Assembly: GCA_902729315.2 (NCBI GenBank)
Contig: LR746280.1
Location: 3,344,501-3,408,500, forward strand
Reading direction: 5' to 3'
DNA from: Spirodela intermedia
Taxonomy: Eukaryota; Streptophyta; Magnoliopsida; Alismatales; Araceae
Length of the DNA stretch: 64,000 bases
Positions 12,136-34,616 of this stretch are shown piece by piece (positions within the stretch are counted from its first letter, which is position 1; every line of letters starts with the position of its first letter). A program made the translations under genes and the position numbers. Below the pieces are notes generated by a model that saw nothing but the letters and a program-made list of their open reading frames with translations, did no database searches and had not been told where the DNA came from.

Positions 12136-12816
12136 CGCCATGAATGTAACAGGGTCCTCCTTCCAGTCTCGGAACATGCCGGAAGCCGACTTTATTCAAC
12201 GTGGACCGGTGGTGCACCTGATAAGAGCTGACGAGCCTGACTGGCCCTCACAGAGGAACAAGATTCGCCGTCGTTCAAGCAAAAACACGGAATAATCGTT
12301 AAAACGCACGAGCAGTATAACCCATATGATAAAATTTTCACTAAGATCATCGACCAGCATCGCCGCAGCCCGCCGCCGCCGGAGCTCCTCCCATTGTGCG
12401 GGTTGAAGACTGATACTCGACCATCTCATCAGTCCGCAGTCCAGCTCTGCTCGACGAGTTTCATAATAGTTGACTTTTGCATGAGTTTCATATTAGTCCT
12501 CGTGACCCACAAGTATCCTTTATTGTATCTTTAAGAAAAAGATGGGTCTCGTGATCTTGAAATACAGATCTGAGCATTTATGTCGTAGATAAATTGGACA
12601 TACGCTTGGGAACCTTCCTCAACGTCTGCCACGGCTTCCATCTCTCTTTTCCTTTTCCATTTGAAAAACATGAGAATGGAATACCACAATAATGCTAAGA
12701 GTACGTAATAAAAGAGTCCGATCATTCAACTTTAATTAGATAAGGTAGGATGGTAGAGTAAAATTAATTATATCGGGAGAAGTTACAAATAAGCTCTGGA
12801 TTAAAAGTAAAGCTAA

Positions 12817-12859
<43 letters not shown>

Positions 12860-13139
12860 ATTCTGAAGCGAGGGAGATTTTCAAAATGATGAAATGATAT
12901 ACTTAAAGTAACGTAGTATCCATAGAATCCCATGTTATCCTTCAAATCAATCTCATGGCTTTTCCCCATCTCCCTGATGATGCACAGTAACAAAGGAGTG
13001 CTCCACGAAATGAAAACTCCCGTCCCTGTACATTCAATGAGGACAATTTCTCGCGCAGATGGTTGTTAGAAGATGGTAAGGGTGGGGGTCGCGGAGCGGG
13101 AAGGATGAAGAAAGGAGAGTGGGAAAAGATGGTGATCTT
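12136..13139. other. Intergenic spacer before TAXIMIN 3' end
   Basis: No gene recognised. It contains a (CT)10 tract at 12831-12850 that runs into CTAT repeats. The part nearest 13139 is the probable TAXIMIN 3' UTR. Confidence 0.4.
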
Positions 13140-13557
13140 TCAGCAGGGTATGAGGGAAATGAACCACTCCATGACGCTGAGGGGGACCTTGATCAGCTCG
13201 AGCGCCAGCTCCACCAGCACTGTCACACACATGAAGCACGGACAGACGGTGGAGATCGCCATCCTGCAAGCAAACCAAAAGTTCATCAAGAGTTCTCGCC
13301 ATCTTAAGCTGAATGACTAATATTATGAGTTGAAGAGCCTGATTCTTCTCAACTGAATCTCTCTCTCTCTCTCTCTCTCTTTCTCGATCGCTCGTTTCTC
13401 CCTTTGGGCCGATCTCTATCCTTGTATCTGTAGGAAGACGGAATACGCACCCGACCGTCCAGATGACGATGCCAATGGCTGAGATGACAAGGGACATGAA
13501 GGCGAAGGGGAGGCCCAATAACCATCCCAGCGGCCTGAACCCACCGAAGAAGCACAT
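13140..13557 (-). CDS. TAXIMIN-type cysteine-rich signalling peptide
   Basis: Two exons, 13557-13451 and 13263-13140, encode 76 residues. The 187-nt intron starts GTGCGT, ends TTGCAG and contains a CT/GA tract. Exon 1 reads [20 protein letters not shown] and continues as one hydrophobic segment to about residue 36. Exon 2 has the CPCFMC cluster (Cys43, 45, 48), [20 protein letters not shown] and the terminal IPC (Cys76). The RPLG-LLGLPFA start and the ELIK-P--VMEWF---IPC end are the conserved ends of plant TAXIMIN peptides. Those were first reported from Taxus; in Arabidopsis TAX1 affects lateral organ separation. Whether the hydrophobic part is cleaved or stays in the membrane is not known from sequence. 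A TATA box sits about 300 nt upstream and an upstream open frame lies between the two. A first Cys-rich block before RPLG is shorter than in some relatives. Confidence 0.9.
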
Positions 13558-13584
13558 CACCACCCTTCCAACCGTCTCAGGCTC

Positions 13585-13836
13585 TCAGTTCACCGGCCTC
13601 TCTCTCTCTCTCCCCAGCCCCCCTCTTCGCATCTCCTTTGCTTCTTCTACTACATTCTCAGCGTCGTCATTCGGATTATTCTCTGGGCATCCTTCGGGAA
13701 TCAGCCGCCGGAAAACGTTTCCCTTGCCTCGGATCAACCGCAGCTGTCGAAAGCTAACCGCCGAAGTGGTGTGGTTCAACTCAAAGCCGAGGAAGAACAT
13801 GCCCACAGCCTCTAAGCTAACTTTCTTAAGGGGCAA
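13585..13836 (-). other. Possible uORF in the TAXIMIN leader (83 codons)
   Basis: An ATG at 13836 opens an 83-codon frame that ends 27 nt before the TAXIMIN start. It begins about 31 nt after a TATAAAG box, so it would lie at the very 5' end of the mRNA or just outside it. The product has no recognised domain. It could repress translation of the peptide, or be meaningless if transcription starts slightly downstream. Confidence 0.3.
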
Positions 13837-13859
13837 GAGACTGAGGAAGACGACGCCAT

Positions 13860-13867
13860 CTCTTTAT
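13860..13867 (-). promoter_or_regulatory. TATA box of the TAXIMIN gene
   Basis: TATAAAGA on the minus strand, 303 nt upstream of the TAXIMIN ATG. It is the best core-promoter match in this interval. Confidence 0.5.
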
Positions 13868-16056
13868 ACCATGTTCTGCCAATCGTTTTCCTCATTATGC
13901 CATACCTACGTGAATCATCTCTCTTCCTCTAATTTTAATGGACTAGGATTCACTGTTATTATAATATGTTTTTCAGGCATCATAATTCATAGCCGTATGT
14001 GCATCGAAATCATGTGCACCATAATGCATCGATCAAAATCTTTTTAACATATTCATCTCGAGATGACCATTTTTTATCGCACATTTTAAAGTTTTGGAAA
14101 ATCCCTATAGAAATCACGAATAATGAATAATGAGGGGTTTAACTAAGTGTCCATATTTAATTTTTCTTTTTTAGGAGATACTAGATAGGGACAGGCTGCA
14201 TCCCGTTAATATATTAAATACTACTAATCAATAATTAGTAATTTTGTTACTAAAATGGTAAATATGTATTAAAGTCAGTTGAATTTTTTTCCTTCATATG
14301 TTGGGTCTGATGAGGCCACAAAGGGACTAAACGTAGAGGGTGGAGATAATGGTGATGAATCAGACTTCTTTTTTGACTAGATTAATATTCAAAAGAACTC
14401 TGATGTGACGAGAAAGATTATAGTTCAAGTGAGTTGGCCCTACATGAATGACTAAGATGATAGGTAAATAAATTATATTGATTCGGTTTTCATAACCTAT
14501 CTCACTCTCTAGAGATACTCTCTTGGGGTCCCAATATCCTCAAATAATATAAAATAGAAAAACATTATGTGTCATCTCTCTTCCATTAGATTTACACTTC
14601 TAGCAGCCCAAACACACTTAGCAATTACCTAGATGTCTACATACCTAGGTAGCCAAAAATTAGAGATCTAATGCTAGGTTAACATTCTAGATTTACAACT
14701 CTAGAAATGTATATAAGCTATTTGATGCTATTGGTAAGCTTTTGTCGCTAAGAACGAAATGATATAAAAAATAACTAACTTTAACTTTACAACATTTAAG
14801 TTAAAAATATTCTTATAGCCTGATCTGTTCTCTAGTAATAAAATCTCACCTTTAAATTTAATATTTTAAGATAGTGTGGCATAGATTACAGTTCGAAGTG
14901 CTAACTGGTCCTCGATAAGGTGTAAAGTTTTTTAGAAAGATATGTTGCTTGAGCTTCTCAACTAAGCTTTTCGATGTTACTTCTTTGTGCTCTAGTTAGT
15001 CAAGTTATTTTAATTTTAATTTTTTTCCTATTTAGCAAAACTTGCTTTGATTCATCTATTCTTAAAAAGTTAAGTAGGGCAATAATATGTGTCATTCCGA
15101 TGACAGCTTGTGGATTTATTGTGCTATGTTCTTACAGTGCAGTCATTTCTTTGTGAGTTGAGGACTCATACAACATAATGTGGGATGCTAATATTAGATT
15201 TATGTATGATTTTGAAGGCTAAATTGTGGTAGAATTTTAGTAAAATATATGCTCTCATGACCCAGTCCGAAAAAATTTTGATTTCCTTAGAATTGGAGAT
15301 TTGAGACAGACTACAATATTGAAACAATATATAGATTCAAGAGTTTGATATACTATGTCATTAATGTTATGATAATACTTGAGACTTAATTATTTACTAT
15401 AAATTTCATGTATTGAGATAGATGACTTCCTCAATGTACCACTAATGAATCAATACTTGTGTTATAATATACACATTTTTTATATTAGAGTTTCGTAACC
15501 ATTTTGCAATGAACATTATGCCAATTAAAATATCATGAAATAATTTTTTTACTATTAAAATCTTTTGTCAACGCAAGCTTATTTGAGATTTTTGAAGATC
15601 AAGAACTCGGGATTATGATTTAAGCACAAGTAGTCTATTGCAATGCTTTGTTTGAATCAAGAAATTTGATGTCCCTTAGCAATTTGAATTCTAATTCTGA
15701 TATTTTTAGAAGATGATAGGTTGAAGGATAAGTGGAGTCAAGCTCTAGAGGATCCCCTTTCCATCCTGACTCATTTATCCTACCTGTTCACCTAGGCCAT
15801 TGACGTGCACTACTAATTATCTCAACAAGGTGAACCTTTTCTTTTTGGGAAGATAATCATAATTATTCTTATGATTTACAAGCTCTGGGTTGAATTTTCT
15901 TCCACTTGTAATCAGATTTTGTGAGCATTTGTGAGGACCATTGCATTTTACTTTTTTTGAATGGAACTGTTTGCAAAGTTTGCATTTTTATCTATTTACT
16001 TCTACTTGATCTCTTTTACTTTTTTTTTTTTTAAAACGTTAAAAGTATGCTAGGTG
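13868..16056. other. AT-rich intergenic DNA
   Basis: No gene, RNA or recognisable transposon protein was found. Reading frames are short and interrupted. Confidence 0.45.
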
Positions 16057-16109
16057 TTCTTCTTCTTCTTCTTCTTCTTCTTGTTGTTGTTGTTGTTGTT
16101 CTTCTTCTT
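16057..16109. repeat. Compound (CTT)n(GTT)n(CTT)n microsatellite
   Basis: About eight CTT units, six GTT units and again three CTT units, continuous in period 3. Confidence 0.9.
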
Positions 16110-16139
16110 ATATACAGTATCGGCAGCTTCCTCTCGTCC

Positions 16140-16400
16140 ATTTTCACGGCAAGTTGACCCGGGGAAGCTGAGTAAAGAGCCAAGAGCTCGGATTTAAGCC
16201 AGGAGTCATCCCAGTGAATAAAGGCTAAACAAATAAAACATCCCTAGCTGTTTATCTAAGGAGGACTGAGAGAGGACATGGCGACATGGCTCCTTTCGGC
16301 TACTTAGCAGGAGTCCGAGTGGTTATTGAATGATCCTCTTCATGTCGGCTACTTGGCTAAAGAGCTCGGATTGGCCCATCTGAGGGGAAGCCTTCCCTCT
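16140..16400. repeat. Diverged short repeats around AGAGCTCGGATT
   Basis: The motif CAAGAGCTCGGATTT near 16182 recurs as AAGAGCTCGGATTGG near 16360. CGGCTACTTAGCAGGAGTCCGAG near 16297 recurs as CGGCTACTTGGCTAAAGAGCTCGG near 16345. It looks like an old duplication in the 3' flank of the aspartic protease gene, possibly of transposon origin. Confidence 0.45.
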
Positions 16401-16527
16401 GGAAATCCCTGCTTCTTACCGATTATTGGTCGCACGGGGCGCTGGTGACTCCAGGCAGAGGTGGCCCTTTTCAGCGCAGTTCATCTGAATATAATGGTGG
16501 CCGGCACCTTCTTCTTCTTCCTGGGTC

Positions 16528-25543
<9,016 letters not shown>

Positions 25544-25695
25544 CGTGCGGAGGACCCGCGGGCCGCGCCAAGGAGGGGAAGAGTAACGAAAGCGAAGAGC
25601 TTGAAAGAGAGCGGGACAGTGGCAGTCTGAGAAGCTCGCAAAGCGGCTTAAAAGGAAGCGGAAAAAGAAATTCTTACACATTGCCCCTTCCCAGA

Positions 25696-25706
25696 CTTTT
25701 ATTATA
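25696..25706 (-). promoter_or_regulatory. TATA box of the aspartic protease
   Basis: TATAATAAAAG on the minus strand. It would place transcription start near 25670, upstream of the proposed leader exon that ends at 25544. Confidence 0.5.
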
Positions 25707-25711
25707 CAAAT

Positions 25712-28700
25712 ACTCCAATGTCTCTCCGCTACCTCCGCATAGCCGTTGAGACCGTGCTCCTTGGAGGGGTATGAACGAGCATCAAGCAACTTATTCGTCC
25801 CTATTCACAAATATTAAACTATAAAGGGAGCTACGCCTAAGAAAAGGAAACCGGATTTGGCGCCAACTCGCATGCCGTTAACATACTGAGCGACAAAGAC
25901 GCCTCTACTTGCGGTTCCTTATTTGACGTGGACCCGCTTGTCGGATCCTCACCGAGGGTCCAGTGGGGCCCAGAAATCCGTCGGCTGGTGGCTGGGGCCC
26001 ACCGATGAGGTGGGACCCACTCACAGCCTCAGAGCCAACCTGTTCTCTTCCATTATTAAGCCCACATTATGGGCTCCAAACTGGGGAAGGGAGAGACTGA
26101 GCTAGCGAAGCTTCCAGCAAAGTACCCGTCATCACCTCTAGTAAATTTATCAAAAGGCCCATGGAAGTGTTCCAATTTTCCATCGTACCACTCACATGTG
26201 TATGAATGGCAGCCATTGGGGAAGGGGCGCTTATGCAAAATTATTAAATTAACAGGGAAATAGTTTATAATGCCTCTCAAAGGCTTGGAAGCCTCCCTTG
26301 CCCAATACGTGCATAAAGGGAAGAAGGAATGGGGAGTTACCGTGGCAGCAGTCTGACCGTGGGTTATTGGGCCAGGGGAGACATGGATGTGGCCCAGTTA
26401 CTTGTATCCTAAGCATGGAGTCTGGACCACTCCAAGATATGCTGAAACCTAGTCAGTTGAAACCTGGGTACTAAGTGGTGACCCTTAAATAATGATAAAA
26501 AGCCCAAGATTCCCTGGCTAGATGGTGATGATGGCAAAGGTTCATGTGTTGGGAGGGGGCACCATTGAGTACACCCTTAAATTGCTAATAAAGGGATGCA
26601 TTTATGGGATTGGTTGCAAGCCTGGCTATGGTTCCACAAGTTTGACATGAGAAGATGGGTTGACTTAGAAAGTGACAATTCAGGTGAACTTGTTCAACTG
26701 GGACTCACCTAATGTACAAACACTTTCCATAGAAGAGCTCTTTACATGAACATAACTTCATAGATATTCAGCAATCCACACCTATGTTACTCTTTTAAGG
26801 ATCTTTTACTTACATTCCACTTACCTTTAGTTGGCATAATAGTTGATTAATGACACATTATCTCATCTCTACCTCTACATCCATGGCTCTAAGGTGGCTT
26901 GTGTACTCAAATGCTCATTTCTTAATTCATGGTTATAAGTTGTCTTGAATAGACCCAATGAAGGTTAATTTTCTATGCATTGAGATCCTAACTCACAGGG
27001 TTAGTATAATACATTACCAATACCTTTACATTCATAGAAATTAATTTTAGTTATTATCTTTCCCTTATATTTATAATACCAACATCTAAACATGAATAGT
27101 TGTATAAGACTTCAAGATTAAGCATTGATATTATAACTAAAAGATAATTAAGTCAAACTTCTTTTTGGCTTCAAGAACATTGGTTGTTCCTAAATATTTT
27201 GGTGATAATCAATCTGCATATGTATAATCCATGTATGAAATATAAAATGATACCAATTTGGAACTTAATCTGAAAGCAATGATTAATTTTTTTTAACATC
27301 TTTAACACATTTAAAATATTCAAATAAGAATGCAAAGAATGGTATTTAATTATCATAATTTTTAAATGGGTGAAAATATTTTAATGTCTACTCTATCCTT
27401 CTTTTATGTAATAAGAACCTGCCTAGAATAGCAAGGCATATAGTGAAAATAGCAGATAAACTAGTAAAAATTGAAATATTAGGTTTTCAACAAAAGCATT
27501 AAAACAAGAACCTAAAGGCAAATCTTTTGACAGCACTGCTTTTCTTAATGTGAAACCAGTCTCCTCTTCTCTTTCTTGTTCAAAATGCTTTACTAGTTTT
27601 CCCTCCTACCTCATATGGAATTTAATTATCAACCCTCTTTTCCCTAGGCTTCTGGGTGGTTCTTTTATCATTTACACTTTATTATGTTCAGCCAATTCCC
27701 TCATGTAAATTATACCTTGTCCTTAAGGTAGAAATTATAGAAATGTTCCTATATTGTTTATGCAGGCTCTCATGATCTCATTGAATTACTTCTAATTCAT
27801 TAGTCGATGGTCACACTTAAAACATTGCTTACGGTTAGACAATTAAATTGAATTACTCATCTAATAATGGGGGATGTATATGAATGTAATCTCTTAATTC
27901 TATTGTCCTCAATTGTGAGACATGAAAAACTAAGTGAATTGTTGTTGTTATTATGAGTTTTAATCAATAGTTAATTTATCACATTCTTTCAAGACCCATG
28001 TAAGGGTTAACATAGCAAAGGGATAACTTTTCATTCACTTCTTTTTGCTAGAAAATACATTAGGTAAGGCCTTCATTTCTAATAAATTAACTCTCTCTTT
28101 TTATATTTTACTGCTCTTCTCTTGTTGTCTTCCTAGGTTTTCATTTTGGAGTGATTCAGTCATTAATCCAAAATTGCCTCTCTCATGCGTCTGATTTTTC
28201 ATAGAGAACATCTTTGGCTCTATGAGTTTTCTCATAGAACATTTCTTATTTTTATGTAAGGGTGTTTGAGGGGTATAAAGTTTACCAATTAATTAGTTGA
28301 AAACTACCATTTCAAGTTGTGGCCTTTAAATTGGGTTAATTCTTGTATCAAGTGCATGGAGAGACCTTCCAAAATTTTGTTCAAAAATGGACAAAAGGTG
28401 AAAGAGTTTTATTGGGGATATGGCTTCAATTTTTTTACATTAATATATCAAATACTCTATCACATACTCTATGATCTTTTGTTGAATATGATCATTTAAG
28501 TTAGATAGTGGTACTTTCACAAAAATCCTATGACCCCATATGGCACTATCATGGTACTCTTTTAATACTACTAGAACCAAGCTTAAATTTTTAGGAAGTA
28601 TCAATTCTATTGTAAGCAAATGATAGTCCCTATAGTAAAAAATATTTAGCCACTCTTCTGATCTTTGCTTTAACTCATATTTTATTTGAAATCATTTGGA

Positions 28701-28780
28701 GTATGTGTGTACTTTAATTGGTAGTTTTGATTTACCAAGATTTAATCATAGGCTATGGTTGGTCTTTGAACTTTAATCCT
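25712..28780. other. Intergenic, increasingly AT-rich
   Basis: 25712-26100 is moderately GC-rich upstream sequence of the protease gene. Beyond 26.3 kb the sequence is AT-rich with many stops in all frames. The 3' part of the minus-strand gypsy element (integrase, LTR) would be expected here, but I could not recognise it. Confidence 0.4.
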
Positions 28781-30510
28781 CTTGTGCACCTTTGATAGAG
28801 CATATGAAGTCTAATTTTCAATTTTAAAGACATAGTTAAAAATATTTGATAGTCATTTTTGATATTCTAGTTGGAATTGTCACGATTTGAACAAAAAAAT
28901 ATTATTGTTTTGATGATATGTATCATGAAGTTTCATCCCATAAAATAATATTTTCATTTCTTAAACTTTAATAATCAATCATTTCTTAATGGTTAAATTT
29001 GTGAAGTTGCATAAGCACTACCCCCAAGTCATATGCTGATGTATCCACCTCTATTGATAAGGTTGTGAAAAGTGTGATGAGGACAACATTTTTATAGTTG
29101 TTATAGCTGATTTAAGCTTTTGACATGTCTTATTCACATCTTCATTTCATTGGAAATAATTTTTCTTGAGTTGCTAGTTAAATGGTCTTGAGATTACTTC
29201 ATAATTTATAGTAAATTTCTAGTAATAAATGTGAGACCTAAAAATCTCATTTCCTATAGATTATAATGGGTCAACCATTTAAATATGAAAACTATTTTAC
29301 CTCAATTTTCCTTTATGCTCATTGAAAATACCAAATGACTAAGATATTCAATACATCTTTCCCTTGAGCATGTAGTTCTTCATATCAATATATAATTGTT
29401 TTGATAATACTATGATTACTTGGTTCAAATGTTATTTATGAGTCACTTCACCACAATTATATAAGGTTAAAATACTTGGTTCATTAATAATTGGAATGTG
29501 GTTAAAAAAATGGTGAGTTTGATGGACATAACTAAGAATTAATAATATCCCCCCTAGATCCTAAATGGCATTTTTGAGACATTTTGGTTCTTCATTCATA
29601 TTTTGATGGCATCTTAATTTCAAGTCTAACTTGGAGAATAATGTGAGTTGTAAAGTTCATTTAGAAGTCTCTCCATCACTTGAATCTATCACTTGTTTGG
29701 GTACACTATTGTTCAATTGAGTGTCTTGTAGTTCACACAAATTGTCTGCTTTTATCTTTTTTTTGACAAGTAGAACTTGGCTTGAGTAAAGATTTGTTAG
29801 GGGTTGGATGATTCCTATTGAAAATATTTCCCACACTAATCTCTTGATTTCATTCATTTAGAAGTAAGAGTATCAATAAGTTCATATGCTACTTGGTTTA
29901 GTCTCTAGTTTCAAGCATATGATATGGTTGACATTTCATTGGATGCTGTACTAAAATTGTAGATGATGTTGTTGAATTCGTTTCCATATCTTGGTACATA
30001 TCATATAATTTCATGATTACTCTTTGATCTAGTTCTAGTTGTTGAACTAATGCTTTTAAGTAGATACTTGACTTTCACAATTTTTTTCTCTCTTAATATT
30101 TTTTATTACTCCCCATAGTGAATTTATCATTAGCCATCACTAATTTATTTTCATGGTCCTTGGCTACTTTAACTATTATATTTATGTTCCTTATTGAAAT
30201 AAAAATTTTAGGTTGCTTTGTAATTTATCAGAATTATTATTTCTTGGGTTCACATACTTTTTGAAAACCTGATACAATTGAGTTATGTTAATCTTATCAC
30301 TGAATTGATTGAAAATTTAATATGATTGTCCATCTCTCTAAATTGATTGTCTTTGAGTCTCTTGATTCATTCAATCTTCTACCATCTCTCTAAATTAGCA
30401 AAAACTTCTCAATTGTCCTTGTGTACTAGTATAATTTGAAGCTCACTTTTACAAATGTGGCCCAAATTGTACCTTTCATCACAAGAGAAACACAATCTCT
30501 TTACTCTTTG
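28780..30510 (-). mobile_element. Decayed Ty3/gypsy retrotransposon
   Basis: On the minus strand, in order: a gag zinc knuckle near 30505-30445 reading CFSCDERYNLGHIC, with the same cysteine-histidine spacing as gypsy gag. Next, an RT start at 29857-29650 reading EIKRLVWEIFSIGIIQP, then SSQVLLVKKK. RNase H begins near 29060-29000 with DTSAYDLGVVLMQ, and an FKIEN-TSYALSK trace of the ADALSR region lies near 28800. Stops and frameshifts are everywhere, so this is a fossil. LTRs were not found. TGCTATCAGATA at 32460-32449 (minus) is a poor candidate for a tRNA-Met primer site. Confidence 0.75.
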
Positions 30511-33050
30511 TCCTTCGATGTCACCTTTGTCAAATTAAGTCATAGCTAGATGTCCTCAAGTTGAATGCTGAATTTTTTTCCTCTAATTAATGCCACTTGT
30601 ACCCCCCCAATTTGTAGTCTTACTAATAAGGGGTTCTATGACTTTGCCCTATTTATTTCTTAAGCTCAAAGTGTAATCACTATTCCTGATCCCTACATGA
30701 TATAGGTGTACATTTCTCATCCCCTCATAAGGGATGGGTTTGAATGGCTGTGGACAATTCAATTCTCTAGTCAATTTTAAAATGTTTTTCATCTTTCCAT
30801 TAGTTGAGCAGTCTTCTTAGTTAATCTCAACCCAATCTCTTTGTGGAGTCTAACATCTACCCTAATATCCTATTTTATCCCTTTGACGAAAGTACTCTCT
30901 AGTAAGTCCTCTAATATTTTAATAGACATTGATATAAGTTCAAAATCATGCCTGAATTCTGCCACTTATTTATGTTGCCTAGTATTTAGAAATTATTTGG
31001 ATCGTACATTCTACCTATGAACACTCAATTGTTTTGAGTAACTATTGTTTCAAGTCCTTTCAACTACCAAAAGGTCCTTTGCTTCCATCCATTGAATCAT
31101 TCTAGAACCTTCTCTTTGAAACTCACTCATGTTGCCATTAGTTTACCACCCCTTGTCATTGTATACTTTATTTATCTCCCTAGAAAGACCTATTTGTTAG
31201 TTTAATAATGATCTCATAAGCTCATATAGTGATAATTTACTTAGGTCCTTAGCTTGTTCTATAGTGTTGGGCTTAGGTTTCCAACATGACATTAGCAATA
31301 TCAAGAATTTTCTATTTAATTAGGTGTTCGTGTAGCTTTTTCAAAAAACCATTAGTCCATAAATCTAGTAGACATGTCACTAATAGACTTGCTTTTTATT
31401 ATACTAAATAAGTCATACTTGTGTACCAAAATATTGATTTTGGTGTCCTTAACTTGAGATCTTCTTTCATACCCTACTTTGAGATTATCTGATAACTTTT
31501 TTGAAACTCAACTTGAAATTATATTACTCACTTTATTTTTTTAAAAAATGACATTTATGATGAGGGAATGTAAGACATATTTTCTATGACATTCAATGGA
31601 TCAAAATGAGGTACTTCAATGAAGATTTTCATTATAACATTCCAACTAGTGTAGTTTGAGCATTTAATAGGGGAGATGGAATCTCATTTGTCAAAGGAAA
31701 CTTCCAAAGAGCAAGTCATATATCTATTTGTTACAAGTGGGTCAATATGGATAGGTTGGGTTGACACAAATTAATCTGGTCAACAAAAGGTGAAATAAGT
31801 CCACATTGACCAAGTTGGGTCCAAAAACTAGGTTGGTAGACTAGATTGACACACTAAATAATAGAGACAAACCCTCAAACTTAATGTCTATCCTTCCTTG
31901 ATCTACACATATTAAATGGTCCTTACCCTCAAAGTTTTACTATTTTGTTTTGAGAACTACAACTAAAGTTCACAAAATCAATAATCATTTTACACTATGT
32001 GTTTTACAAGTTCATCTCCTCATGTTAGATACCTACTTTGATTTTTTTTTCCTAGGTATCAACAAAGGGCCTTCACATAAAAAAATAGTGGAAGAATTAA
32101 ATTCTGATTTTGAAGTTCAGAGTATGAACTTATTTGATTTTTGCACACATTTGAATATTAAAAGAAGTTTTGGTGAAGTTACACATGTAACAAAAAATAG
32201 ATGTTGAATTTTTCACAAGTAAAATAAATTGGTTTGTCATTAAGAAATGCTTTGAAAGTTCTTGGGACAGAGTTTTTAGAACCACAAAGTTTGATTGTTG
32301 GATTTTCAATCTTTGAGATTTGATCTATGAAAGGTTGCTTGAATCAACCCCTATGTTGATGGAACAATCAATTTGACCAAATTATTTATGCTTTGCTGGA
32401 TTTCTCTCAACACGTGTCACATAGTTTTAACATGCCTTAAGTGTTTGATATCTGATAGCAAATCTTGTTTCCTTTCTCTTTAGATTTGATTCTCCTTGAG
32501 CTAGGCATCTTTCTTAATAACTATATTTTGTCACGAAGCTTAGGTTCCATCTTGTCATTCTCTCTCTATATATTTTGCAATGATGCATAGAATATGAATT
32601 GGAATTCCTTTATAAACTAGTTTAATTTTCCAAAAAAGTTATGCTTTTCTCTAGATTCCCTTCTCAATCTCTCTATATCTATTTGGACGATACATAAAGT
32701 GGCTATTTTTTTATTATAATTCTTATTATTAACCAAACATTGTAATCATTTCACAAACCATTACAAGGCATACTAAAATGATATAATCTCCTTTCTCAAG
32801 GGAAATACTTATCTTTTTAAAAGCTGAAAAACTGGAATGAAAAAGCTTTTACTTTGCTTTAGTTAAAATAATATATTTTATAGTCTTCTTCTCAATCTAC
32901 TCACATTTGATTTTTGACATCATATTGTCTACTGTACCGAAAGTCAAATAGTGATTTACTCATCCAAATGAATAAATTGGGTGGCAAGAAATGATATTCT
33001 AGTGAAGCAATTTAACCAATTACAACTAAAAAAGATTAATTCCTGTATAG
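30511..33050. other. AT-rich DNA, probably gag/5' part of the gypsy fossil
   Basis: No intact frame. The position upstream of the zinc knuckle on the minus strand fits the gag region of the same dead element, but no motif proves it. Confidence 0.35.
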
Positions 33051-34616
33051 TCATCAAAATTTTCACAAGTCCCAAGCACTGTTCTGTAGGTCGCAGTACG
33101 GCTGCCAAACTGAAGCCAAGTGGGAGGGAGCCATGGAGAGTGAGAGAGAGAGAAAAGCAAGAGCCAGAAGAGAAACGATTAACAGCGACTTTGAAAGGAG
33201 CAGGGGGAGCCTGTCACCTTGGGTTTAGTATGTAAGAAATTTTTTGGCACCAACAAGTGTAGAGAGATTTGAGATCACCATCTTCAACCCTGCCATCTCC
33301 TGGATACCGGGAGAAGATGTTGAAGAGAGAGAAACAGACAGCCAGAGTGTGTGAGGAAGAAGAGTATTTTCTATTTCCATCAAGTTACTTCCACTCAAAC
33401 CCCTCTACTTGCCCCTGTGCTTCCCCCCTCTAACAGCTGGCATAAAAAACAAATGTGATGCCAATACATTTTTCATAGGTTGGGAAGTCTGAAAAGGCCA
33501 GAGCTAGAGAGAGAGAACTGTGTCCAAAGAAAGTCAACTAATAGCCAGTACTTGCCAGCTTCCGGCCTCCTGCTACCCTTTTGCACATTCAAAGCTACCT
33601 ACCTGCAAGATTCAAAAGGCAAACAATTCCAATGGATGCAGTGGGGCTGGAAAGAATCGAAGCAAGAACGATAGAAAGCAGGAGGAGGAGGAGGAGGAGG
33701 AGGAGGAGGAGGAGGAGGAGGAGGAAAGGAGAGAGAGACCTCAGTTGAGGAGCTGGCAGGACAGATGACCTGGCAGGGTTCTTTGTTGTAGGCTTCTGAG
33801 CACGGATTTCATCTGCTAAGAAGGTTACAGCTCACAATGTCCTTCAACGTCTGCAGCAGCTACAGACCCACATTAGGCAATTGTAGACTCTCCTCCAGCA
33901 GTGACCAGAAATGTAGTGGGTTTGTTGTTGATTCACTATCATTCCAAGGGATGCCTATTCTGAGGTAATCACATGTTTCTACGCCTCTTGCTTTATCTCA
34001 TTATTGATGTCAGTTTAACTCCCACTAGAACAAGCATCCCCATCAGAAGTTGTCTGCTGAAATTCACCCAAATACATCATCAACAGCAGGCAAAACCCAT
34101 GAATGAACCAACAAAATTCACCAATCCGCTCATCCCCATCATTAATAATGTGTGCATCGTCCACACCTTGACTTATTACTGTACGATGTTTTGATTCAGA
34201 ATCCCGATTGCCATGGAAGACGAAGATGCTGACATATTATTCTGCAACACTAAAGGTGTTTGCTTCTCCATCTAGGTAAATAGAGTCCTCAAATTGGAAC
34301 GAACAGCACATCAATTCAACCAGTAAGTATAGTGATGGGATCACTCAATGACAGACTAAAAACTCAAGATCATCATGCTGGAATCAAACAGAAATGAAGA
34401 CTTTGTCACGGGAGAAGTAGATATTAATTCATTGATCATTAGAAACTTACAGTTACAGTCACTGCTTGGAACCATCAGCGGTTCCAATCCAACCTACTAT
34501 TCTACTCGATTCCCACTTAAGATAGTAGCAATCGAGAGGAAGCGCAGCTACGCCCCAGACGAAACATGTGAATGAGGTCTTAGATGGTACCTATTTACAA
34601 AATTAAAGCACTCCAC
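33051..34616. other. F-box 3' flank of mixed composition
   Basis: GC content rises against the AT-rich left side. A (GAG)n tract (33678-33726, about 15 units) and GA-rich patches (33135-33155, 33320-33345) occur. The part next to 34616 should be the F-box 3' UTR. No protein family or known small-RNA precursor was recognised. Confidence 0.4.
33678..33726. repeat. (GAG)n trinucleotide repeat
   Basis: About 15 GAG/AGG units followed by GA-rich sequence. It lies outside any supported exon. Confidence 0.9.
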